Position numbers and translations under genes: made by a program | Shown: positions 1 through 4,077 of the stretch, piece by piece | How positions within the stretch are numbered: the first letter of the stretch is position 1 | Layout of the letters: each line of letters begins with the position of its first letter | NCBI GenBank assembly: GCA_024679435.1 | Contig: JAIBDK010000183.1 | Location: 1-5,460 of the forward strand | DNA: 5,460 nt | From: Gammaproteobacteria bacterium | Lineage (GTDB): Bacteria; Pseudomonadota; Gammaproteobacteria; Arenicellales; Poriferihabitantaceae | Direction of reading: 5' to 3' | The notes under the pieces: model-generated | The model's input: the letters and a program-made list of their open reading frames with translations, nothing else | Databases searched by the model: none | What the model was told of the DNA's origin: nothing

Positions 1-2
1 AG

Positions 3-125
3 GATATGTACCAGGCTATATCCAGGGAGAAACAAATCAAAGCAGGGTCGCGAAAAGCAAAAAACAAACTGATCGAAAGCATCAATCCGGCGTGGCGAGT
101 TCTGTATCAGGATATTCTCAACTGA
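3..125 (+). CDS. GIY-YIG nuclease-like protein, C-terminal fragment (5' end outside window)
   Basis: An open frame enters from the left edge and gives 40 residues before TGA at 123-125. The fragment includes SREKQIKAGSRKAKNK, then LIESINPAW and LYQDIL. This matches the C-terminus of small (about 90-100 aa) stand-alone GIY-YIG endonuclease-like proteins, where the conserved 'REKQIK' helix carries the glutamate that helps bind the catalytic metal and 'NP.W..L' closes the domain. The GIY and YIG motifs themselves would lie upstream and are not visible. The cellular role of this family is poorly known, and such genes often sit beside repeats. The other two plus frames carry no recognisable protein. 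Recognition rests on a short tail, so the family call is good but not certain. No terminator is obvious apart from the palindrome a few bases downstream. Confidence 0.7.
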   Translation, partial: DMYQAISREKQIKAGSRKAKNKLIESINPAWRVLYQDILN

Positions 126-130
126 AGGAG

Positions 131-158
131 ATTGCCGCGTCGCTGCGCGACTCGCAAT
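131..158. repeat. Palindromic REP-like element after the GIY-YIG gene
   Basis: Six bases after the GIY-YIG stop, ATTGC (131-135) pairs with GCAAT (154-158). Inside it GTCGC (139-143) pairs with GCGAC (147-151) around a 3-base loop, giving a nested hairpin with a small internal bulge. The text (gattgccgcgtcgct...ctcgcaatgacgg) resembles a short repeat that I recall next to GIY-YIG genes in many proteobacterial genomes. That resemblance is from memory, whereas the palindrome is directly visible. It could also help end transcription of the gene before it, although no T-run follows. Confidence 0.55.
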
Positions 159-278
159 GACGGCTAAGTGCCGTTTCGGAATCCCGGGAAGTGCTTACCA
201 GCGGCTGCTTTGGAGAAAACAGGCTCTCAGAAATCACATATTAGCTTCCTAAGACTGATCAACCCCGGTGATAGCCAT

Positions 279-328
279 ACCACCAATTTCGATAATTTGA
301 TTTTGATGAGGATGGATCAAATTGTGGT
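279..328 (+). promoter_or_regulatory. Leader with two mutually exclusive stem-loops before the GNAT gene
   Basis: AATTTGAT (294-301) pairs perfectly with ATCAAATT (316-323) around a 14-base loop. Alternatively 279-289 (ACCACCAATTT) pairs with 319-328 (AAATTGTGGT), giving ten pairs with one bulged C. The two folds share 319-323 and so cannot form together. The element ends 35 bases before the GNAT start and leaves the ribosome binding site free. Whether it is transcribed is not known, and AT-rich sequence can give such pairing by chance. Confidence 0.3.
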
Positions 329-363
329 AGATTTGAAGATGAGCGACACAAAGGGAAGAGCCG

Positions 364-780
364 ATGATTGAAATAAGCGAGCAGGAATACGAGAGTGTTG
401 AAGAGTTCAAAGATGAAATCATCAATAGCTTTGCCGAAGCTTGTGGGCAACCATTTGGCTGGAGTCAATTTGCCTTTGAGGCCCTCGCCAACGGCGAAAG
501 GGTGGGTGTCGTCATGGGCTACAGGCTCTATGACTGGTTGTATGTCGAGTACCTCGCTGTGACGGAGGCTTCCCGCGGGGAACGTGTGGGGAGTCGGCTT
601 TTAGAACGCGCTGAAGCACTTGCCCGGGAGTTGTCGCTTGAAGGCGTTGCTTTGGATACCTTTCGGTATCAGGCACCGAGCTACTATGAGGTCCGGGGTT
701 ACGCCGAATGCATGGTGATCCCCGGGAAGAACCGTGAAAGCGACCGTATTTACTTCCAGAAAAGACTTCAGGGAAATTGA
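364..780 (+). CDS. GNAT family N-acetyltransferase
   Basis: A 138-residue, probably cytosolic enzyme of the Gcn5-related family, which moves an acetyl group from acetyl-CoA to an amine; the substrate cannot be read from sequence. The acetyl-CoA pyrophosphate-binding motif A is clear: after strand 'YVEYLAV', RGERVGSRLLERAEALA (71-87) fits the R/Q-x-x-G-x-G/A loop and helix. The third glycine of that loop is kept, while the usual small residue in 'RGxGxG' is Arg-Val here. Motif B follows as LDTFRYQAPSYYEVRGY (97-113), typical of a subfamily with 'LDTF.FQAP.FYE..GY', then a final 'RIYFQKRL' strand. Length is normal for a compact GNAT. ATG 364 is chosen because AGGGAAGAG (352-360) precedes it closely. 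The reading frame is intact and about 62% GC over 481-540. It stands alone on the plus strand, and its stop codon lies within the left arm of an inverted repeat. Confidence 0.9.
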   Translation: MIEISEQEYESVEEFKDEIINSFAEACGQPFGWSQFAFEALANGERVGVVMGYRLYDWLYVEYLAVTEASRGERVGSRLLERAEALARELSLEGVALDTFRYQAPSYYEVRGYAECMVIPGKNRESDRIYFQKRLQGN

Positions 781-903
781 CTGCTTTGGGTCGATTGTGC
801 CCACAAGAGACACTGGTGGCTTTAACGTGGGAAGCAATCTTCGACCAGTTTCCGTCATTGATCCGAGACGAGATCAGAGGCAGCTATCGCACCAAAGCAG
901 TCA
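778..903. repeat. Inverted repeat with perfect 12-bp arms spanning the GNAT stop
   Basis: TGACTGCTTTGG (778-789) is the exact reverse complement of CCAAAGCAGTCA (892-903). The match continues imperfectly outside the perfect arms: 778-798 reversed resembles 883-903. The left arm contains the TGA of the GNAT gene (778-780). The arms are about 100 bases apart, too far for a compact terminator. They look like two oppositely oriented copies of the ~45-bp repeat unit listed separately. Confidence 0.6.
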
Positions 904-968
904 TTTATGGTTGAACAGTTATTGGCAACTTCCACCGGCCAGGAACGGACCCTCAGTTTGAAAATCCA
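834..968 (+). repeat. Degenerate ~45-bp tandem repeat, copy group A
   Basis: Units beginning near 834, at 879 and at 924 share a pattern like GGCAGCTATCG.ACCAAAGC.GTCATT; the last two starts are exactly 45 bases apart. Bases 883-930 align without gaps to 2873-2920 with 39 of 48 identical. The units are diverged and contain stops in the frames I checked, so this looks like non-coding repeat. The first unit (from 834) is weaker and needs one indel. Confidence 0.5.
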
Positions 969-1160
969 TCCTAAACGACGTTACCCTCCACACTGCACTT
1001 CTAATGGAAATAAATTTCCGGTCCTTGCGCTAAAGGTCGATATGCCTGCTGAAAAAGTCAGCGTAGAAGGAATCATCGACGCTGACTCTCACTTTAGTTG
1101 CCGATTGGTAATTGATTAATGGCTCTGTATTAAACCGGCGATTCCCAAATACGGGTTATC

Positions 1161-1186
1161 AAAAAGCCCTCGGTCTCGGGCTTTCT
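1161..1186 (-). terminator. Rho-independent terminator of the DUF1127 gene
   Basis: AAAGCCC (1163-1169) pairs with GGGCTTT (1178-1184) across an 8-base loop. Read on the minus strand, the stem is followed by a run of T, and it begins 22 bases after the DUF1127 stop codon. The run of A on the other side would let it work weakly in the plus direction too. Confidence 0.8.
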
Positions 1187-1207
1187 ACCGACCCGAGCTC
1201 CGTCTCA

Positions 1208-1432
1208 CTACGCTTCCCAGAAAGGTTTATTACCCTCGATGAAGCGCTCCGAATCACTGATTCCGACATCTTTCAGAATGCTGGGATCGAGCGCATAGAA
1301 CGACGTACGTGATATTTCGCGTTGTCGCCAGATTGCGATGATCTTGGTTACCCTGGTTAGCAACTCTAGAGAACAGATCGCAAGGTTCCGCCTGACGGTC
1401 TCGGATTGTGATTGTCTTAATGTCAATGTCAT
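1208..1432 (-). CDS. DUF1127 domain protein (YjiS-like small protein)
   Basis: A 74-residue protein whose second half is a clear DUF1127 domain: IIAIWRQREISR (31-42), then LDPSILKDVGISDSER (48-63), ending KPFW (69-72). The family pattern is W..R...R..L..LdD..LkDiGl.R....E..KPFW. Here the usual 'LDDR' reads 'LDPS', and 'GIS' is followed by Asp instead of the usual Arg. DUF1127 proteins are short and Arg-rich; in some bacteria members bind RNA or affect phosphate, carbon or small-RNA homeostasis, but most have no known role. The 30-residue N-terminal extension before the domain is common and poorly conserved. The ATG at 1432 is supported by AGGA seven bases upstream. It is monocistronic, with its own terminator 22 bases past the stop and a good -10 hexamer upstream. 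A frame overlapping it on the same strand is a shadow. Confidence 0.85.
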   Translation of the reverse strand: MTLTLRQSQSETVRRNLAICSLELLTRVTKIIAIWRQREISRTSFYALDPSILKDVGISDSERFIEGNKPFWEA

Positions 1433-1461
1433 CGTTTTTTCCTGCTTCGTTGTTGGGCGTA

Positions 1462-1467
1462 ATTATA
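1462..1467 (-). promoter_or_regulatory. Candidate -10 element for the DUF1127 gene
   Basis: On the minus strand this reads TATAAT, 29 bases before the ATG at 1432, which would give a leader of about 20-25 bases. A perfect TTGACA lies upstream (1492-1497 on the minus strand), but the spacer is 24 bases, too long for ordinary sigma-70. Either the true -35 is weak or an activator helps. Confidence 0.45.
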
Positions 1468-1533
1468 GGCAAAGGGGCCAAATGTCCCTGTTGTCAATTA
1501 CCCGGATCGGTGTGGATTATTTCCTACGAATTA

Positions 1534-1550
1534 GGTGAATTTTTCACAAC
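1534..1550. promoter_or_regulatory. Candidate operator, palindrome copy 1 (GTGAA-N3-TTCAC)
   Basis: GTGAA (1535-1539) and TTCAC (1543-1547) form an exact palindrome about 102 bases upstream of the DUF1127 ATG. On the minus strand the 17-mer GTTGTGAAAAATTCACC differs by one base from the plus-strand 17-mer at 2625-2641. The half-site GTGA is what Crp-like regulators with an R-E recognition helix contact, but the spacer is one base shorter than a classical Crp box (N5 rather than N6 between TGTGA and TCAC). Confidence 0.45.
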
Positions 1551-1565
1551 CTTTTTGAGGTCATT

Positions 1566-1586
1566 ACTGTATGACTCAAATACAGT
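1566..1586. promoter_or_regulatory. Perfect 7-7-7 inverted repeat with LexA-like arms
   Basis: ACTGTAT (1566-1572) and ATACAGT (1580-1586) are exact reverse complements separated by GACTCAA. The arms are those of the gammaproteobacterial SOS box (CTGT-N8-ACAG), but the inner spacing is 11 instead of 8, so LexA binding is doubtful. It lies 134 bases upstream of the DUF1127 ATG, in a gap that otherwise holds no gene. Confidence 0.35.
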
Positions 1587-1790
1587 TGATGGGTACAGCT
1601 CTTGCAAATATATGGATGTAGTTGGGCAAATTTCCCTTTACTCGAGTGATTTGACATCTGCCTGAGGGTTTGATTTGGGGGCAGCAGTTCCAAGGCACTG
1701 AAAATTCGCGTATCGTGTGCCCAAGCTTGTTCAGCCAACGGCTGCCGTCGATGCGGCATTACCTTCGGATTATCCGGCAAGCCTTTCCAC

Positions 1791-2441
1791 TTACCAGTTG
1801 GCAGGCAGATTCTTGTTGATCACGTAATGCTTATCCGTAATCGAAATATAACTACCGTTCTCGAGATCCTTAAGAATCTTGCTGACCATTTCGCGCGAGG
1901 ATCCGATCATGCCTGCAATTTCCCGGTGGGTAAATTTGGGTACTAACCGACGATCGCCAGCCTCGACGGCATATTTTTCGAAAATATGGGTAATGCGGCC
2001 ATAAACGTCATGTAACGCGATACTACCAAGTTCTTCGGTGGTATCACGCACCATGTTGGCCAGGTTTTTGGCAAGCGCAAGAGCAATCTCTGAATGACGT
2101 TTCAGAAAAGACAGGTACTTTTCCCGTGAGAACGCCGCTACGACACAGTCGGTTATCGTTACGACACTGGCGGTTCTGGGGAAGTCTCCGATCAATGCAA
2201 CCTCGCCAAAGGAATCGCCGGATTTGAGTATTCGAACCGTCAACTGCTTTCCCTTTTCGTCTTCGACGTAAACCCGAATTTCCCCCTCGATTAATATGAA
2301 CATTGAGTTGGTATCATCACCCTGCTGGATGATTACCATATCCTTCTTGTAACTCCGCCGAATAGCGACGTCCGCGAGCGACTGAAGGCCTTGTTCATCG
2401 AGGGTGTTGTAAGGGGTTACCGTTCCCAAAAAATTCAACAT
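1791..2441 (-). CDS. Crp/Fnr family transcriptional regulator
   Basis: A complete 216-residue cytosolic DNA-binding protein. The N-terminal cyclic-nucleotide-binding beta-roll spans about 15-120: 'GDDTNSMFILIEGEIRVYV' is the first half, and FGEVALIGDFPRTASV (78-93) is the phosphate-binding cassette with Gly-Glu and Arg-Thr, the positions that hold cAMP in E. coli Crp, so nucleotide binding is plausible. A long dimer helix covers roughly 120-145. The winged helix (about 165-210) has recognition helix SSREMVSKILKDLE (181-194). Its Arg-Glu matches the Crp pair that reads the TGTGA half-site, while the third contact residue is Lys instead of Arg. There is one cysteine (99) and no N-terminal Cys cluster, so it is not an Fnr-type iron-sulfur sensor. 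The ATG at 2441 follows AAGGAAA. It is transcribed alone. A palindrome about 185 bases upstream is a candidate operator. The effector and targets are inferred, not shown. Confidence 0.9.
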   Translation of the reverse strand: MLNFLGTVTPYNTLDEQGLQSLADVAIRRSYKKDMVIIQQGDDTNSMFILIEGEIRVYVEDEKGKQLTVRILKSGDSFGEVALIGDFPRTASVVTITDCVVAAFSREKYLSFLKRHSEIALALAKNLANMVRDTTEELGSIALHDVYGRITHIFEKYAVEAGDRRLVPKFTHREIAGMIGSSREMVSKILKDLENGSYISITDKHYVINKNLPANW

Positions 2442-2624
2442 AGCCCTGTTTCCTTTTTACTGCCTGGGTTAAATTACATTATTTCTTGCGAACAAACCAA
2501 GTAAGATTTGCCGATTCTGCAGAAAAGAAATCCCATCCCAGGTGGCTGTGGTTAAATCAGCGCATCGCGATTCGGCAGACTTAAGGGTTGGTCGCAATCA
2601 TTGTTATGCAGTAATACCGGGGAC

Positions 2625-2641
2625 GTTGTGAAATATTCACC
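2625..2641. promoter_or_regulatory. Candidate operator, palindrome copy 2 (GTGAA-N3-TTCAC)
   Basis: GTGAA (2628-2632) and TTCAC (2636-2640) form an exact palindrome. With its flanks it reads GTTGTGAAATATTCACC, matching the minus-strand 17-mer at 1534-1550 at 16 of 17 bases. It lies 184 bases upstream of the regulator's start codon, rather far for direct control unless the leader is long. Autoregulation is a guess from position and half-site only. Confidence 0.45.
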
Positions 2642-2823
2642 ATGCCGGATCAAGTTGTTTGTTGGCCCCGTAAACCTGAATATTAGTGGCAACTGAATTA
2701 ATCCCTTAAAATCAAATTCACTGTCACCACGTTGAAGTACTCCTGCTTTTGGGGGATGACAATAATGGCGGGAGATATGTAAGTCCGCTTCACAAAGCAG
2801 AAATAATCCCAGGTTTCGGAAAC

Positions 2824-2958
2824 GGCAGCTACCAGCACGAAGCGGTAGTTACTAGACTGGAAATGTTAGGCGGCTTTCGCACCATAGCCACCATTTCTGC
2901 TTGAATAGTTACTGGCAACTATCGGCTGCGGATTCAACCGGTCAATGCAACATATTGG
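2824..2958 (+). repeat. Degenerate ~45-bp tandem repeat, copy group B
   Basis: Units begin at 2824 (GGCAGCTACCAG), 2869 (GGCGGCTTTCGC) and 2914 (GGCAACTATCGG), exactly 45 bases apart. The middle unit and the start of the third align with group A (883-930 against 2873-2920, 39 of 48 identical). The third unit fades after about 20 bases, so the right boundary is approximate. Confidence 0.55.
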
Positions 2959-3030
2959 TTAAACGTCAGATCTATCCGGAAGACTGGGCCGGTTATCCGC
3001 TTAAACTTGAGGTTGGTGAAAGATTTTAAG

Positions 3031-3060
3031 ACATGCGGCGTATTACGCTGCACTAATACG
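3031..3060. repeat. REP-like palindromic element
   Basis: CGTATTA (3039-3045) pairs with TAATACG (3054-3060) over an 8-base loop. A second, overlapping near-palindrome GCGGCGTAT/TACGCTGC spans 3035-3051. On the minus strand the text (TTAGTGCAGCGTAATACGCC) strongly resembles the widespread 'GCGTTAGTGCAGCGTAACGC' repeat found between genes in many gammaproteobacteria; that link is from memory. It lies 27 bases past the stop of the small gene to its right and might help end its transcript. Confidence 0.55.
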
Positions 3061-3086
3061 TTTTAGCGCGCTAGTATGTGTCGATT

Positions 3087-3314
3087 TTAGCCTATAGGAC
3101 AAGATGTCTCATTTACTTCACTATAATAGATTTTCTGGCTAGAAATTTTCCCTAGTAAATTGTAGATGTTTCTAATACGTTCTGGTGTTTTTTCAGGGAA
3201 ACTTTGACCTGTTGGAATTTTTTTTTCATCCTCGGACCACATAACACGAAGTGCTTGCTCGATAAGTTCAACGTCATGCATGTCTAAAGTAAAACTATCG
3301 TTATATTTTGGCAT
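3087..3314 (-). CDS. Small conserved hypothetical protein (75 aa)
   Basis: Function unknown. The protein opens MPKYNDSFTLDMHDVELIEQALR (residues 1-23), and its last third contains LLGKISSQKIYYSEVNET (53-70). I recall a family of short proteobacterial proteins with the same plan: 'Y.DSF.L...D..LIE.ALR' at the start and 'LLGKLHNQK.FYS' near the end. The His-Asn usually before Gln-Lys reads Ser-Ser here. No signal peptide or membrane segment is visible; it is probably a small helical cytosolic protein. ATG 3314 is the natural start because the family motif begins at once, but the nearest Shine-Dalgarno-like AAGG is about 13 bases upstream, so translation may be weak. Composition is unlike the neighbours: roughly 36% GC in the sampled 60-base blocks against about 62% in part of the GNAT gene, which suggests acquisition by transfer. 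An AT-rich upstream region with direct repeats belongs to it. Confidence 0.7.
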   Translation of the reverse strand: MPKYNDSFTLDMHDVELIEQALRVMWSEDEKKIPTGQSFPEKTPERIRNIYNLLGKISSQKIYYSEVNETSCPIG

Positions 3315-3388
3315 GGCTATTCAAGTACCTTGTAAATAAATTTTGATGAGCCAAGGTTGGCACACACCTAGCGGTAAGTAAATTTAAT

Positions 3389-3418
3389 AATACTTTCCTA
3401 ACCCATAAGAAATACTTT
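3389..3418 (-). promoter_or_regulatory. AAAGTATT direct repeats upstream of the small gene
   Basis: On the minus strand AAAGTATT occurs twice (3411-3418 and 3389-3396), with starts 22 bases apart, about two turns of B-DNA on the same face. They lie about 75-105 bases upstream of the ATG at 3314. Such phased repeats can be operator half-sites, but the sequence is AT-rich and the eight-base match could be chance. Confidence 0.3.
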
Positions 3419-3891
3419 AAATGTTAAATACAAAATGTATTCCCCCAACCATAATAGTATTTCCTCGAATATGGCTCCACTCATACTAGCAAAATAATGA
3501 TCTTCACCTTCAACCAGGATACAGGGGTCATATATGGAAACTAGTGATTATTCCTTAGAAAGAGGAAATACTCACTGTTACGCTCCGTCGGTGACCAGTT
3601 TTTTCCAGTTTGTAGTTTATTTATTTCTTAATGACTGGATTGGGCACAAAGCCGCTATGGTAATTTTGGAGTTGAGAATCTCAGTTGGGTCGTTAACGGC
3701 TGCTCGCGGTAATTACCTGGGCGCCCGGTGTGTGCCGCTCGCTGCCGCCCACGATGCGCTTCTCAGCGGCTGCTATTGAGAAAGCTGACCCCTAAGTCAT
3801 CTACGTCAGCGGCGGCAATGTGCCCAGAGTGGACTCCGGTTTCTAAAAATTAGCTGAAATCTTCAGTCAGTGACAGATACTTGGCAGACAT

Positions 3892-3915
3892 AAAAAACCC
3901 CGCACAGTGGCGGGG
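3892..3915 (-). terminator. Rho-independent terminator after the PEP-CTERM tail
   Basis: Read on the minus strand, CCCCGC pairs with GCGGGG (3910-3915 with 3898-3903) around a 6-base loop, followed at once by six T. It lies 27 bases past the stop of the PEP-CTERM tail and would end minus-strand transcripts, including those from the DUF2892 gene. Confidence 0.88.
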
Positions 3916-3941
3916 CTTCAGTGTTTGATTAAATTTAGCGG

Positions 3942-4028
3942 TTAATCTACTTTTCTACGTCGAGATATTCCAACAAAGCCAATCAGTGCCGTGCCGAATA
4001 GCCAGACGGCTGTGGGAACTGGTGCTTG
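3942..4028 (-). pseudogene. Orphan PEP-CTERM sorting tail (gene 3' end only)
   Basis: On the minus strand a frame ending at TAA 3942-3944 encodes QAPVPTAVWLFGTALIGF, then VGISRRRKVD. This is the complete C-terminal signal of exosortase (EpsH/XrtA-type) substrates: a V-P-x-P motif, one hydrophobic helix, and an Arg-rich end. In that system the protein is exported, held by the helix and cut near the motif, often in exopolysaccharide-producing Gram-negatives. The rest of the protein is missing. Upstream, the frame passes through SRTKRGTDTL, which looks like repeat DNA, and then runs antiphase through the DUF2892 gene, so there is no export signal or mature domain. Right after it lies a strong terminator, as expected for the true end of the original gene. 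I infer deletion or insertion that removed the body of the gene; an exosortase should be encoded elsewhere in the genome. Confidence 0.75.
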
Positions 4029-4029
4029 T

Positions 4030-4066
4030 AAAGTGTCTGTCCCTCGTTTTGTTCGCGACAGCCCGG
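4030..4066. repeat. Possible mobile-element scar between PEP-CTERM tail and DUF2892
   Basis: The segment reads AAGTGTCTGTCCCTCG, then TTTTGTTCGCGACAGCCCG. From memory, 'GTGTCTGTCCCTCGTTTTGT' is a recurring intergenic motif in gammaproteobacterial genomes, often near REP-associated (tyrosine/Y1) transposase genes. It sits exactly between the DUF2892 stop and the truncated PEP-CTERM frame, which fits a role in the truncation. No transposase, target duplication or terminal inverted repeat is visible. Confidence 0.3.
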
Positions 4067-4077
4067 ACTGAAGTACG

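Larger units (their letters stand above)
781..1207. other. Gap between GNAT and DUF1127 genes, no convincing gene
   Basis: The left half is occupied by the inverted and ~45-bp repeats. The right half (about 931-1160) has a plus frame open from an ATG at 907 to TAA at 1119. Its last 35 residues look protein-like (KVDMPAEKVSVEGIIDADSH), but the ATG lies within a repeat unit and has no ribosome binding site, so at best it is the tail of a decayed gene. The gap ends with the DUF1127 terminator at 1161-1186. Confidence 0.5.
1433..1790. other. Gap between DUF1127 gene and Crp-type gene
   Basis: No frame here resembles a protein. It holds the DUF1127 promoter candidate, the two inverted repeats listed above, and just downstream of the regulator's stop three adjacent short hairpins: CAGCC/GGCTG (1732-1744), TGCCG/CGGCA (1743-1758) and CGGAT/ATCCG (1766-1776). 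These could help end transcription of the regulator gene on the minus strand, but none has a T-run. Confidence 0.45.
2442..3086. other. Long gap upstream of the Crp-type gene, no gene seen
   Basis: No frame of more than a few codons looks coding on either strand. The left 200 bases would hold the regulator's promoter and a palindrome shared with the DUF1127 upstream region. The middle holds ~45-bp repeat units (2824-2958). The right end holds a REP-like palindrome just past the stop of the AT-rich small gene. I found no convincing -35/-10 pair for the regulator; AT-rich sequence on the minus strand at about 2465-2485 is the best candidate area. Confidence 0.5.
3315..3941. other. Gap between small gene and PEP-CTERM tail, no gene supported
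   Basis: The left half is AT-rich upstream sequence of the small gene. The right half becomes GC-rich around 3700-3840 and contains repeat-like text related to other gaps in the window: 3756-3783 matches 191-218 at 23 of 28 bases, and 3811-3840 resembles the ~45-bp unit. A plus frame from 3534 to 3779 is open, but it shows no domain, changes composition midway and runs through the repeats, so I do not call it a gene. The gap ends in a minus-strand terminator. Confidence 0.5.

Noticed and set aside
601..858. 85-codon minus-strand frame antisense to the GNAT gene
   Set aside because: It is a shadow of the GNAT coding sequence, with no motif of its own.
907..1119. 70-codon plus-strand frame with a protein-like C-terminal part
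   Set aside because: The start lies in a ~45-bp repeat unit without a ribosome binding site and upstream frames are closed; I could not assign a family. It may be the tail of a lost gene but is not supported as a gene.
1254..1481. 75-codon minus-strand frame overlapping the DUF1127 gene
   Set aside because: It is a shadow in another frame; the DUF1127 signature lies in the 1208-1432 frame, which has the ribosome binding site and terminator.
2628..2640. Classical Crp box reading of this palindrome
   Set aside because: TGTGA and TCAC are separated by five bases rather than six and the outer bases do not complete TCACA, so I call it only a candidate operator.
3534..3779. 81-codon plus-strand frame
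   Set aside because: There is no domain or signal, composition shifts from AT-rich to GC-rich midway, and its 3' half is repeat-like sequence shared with 191-218.
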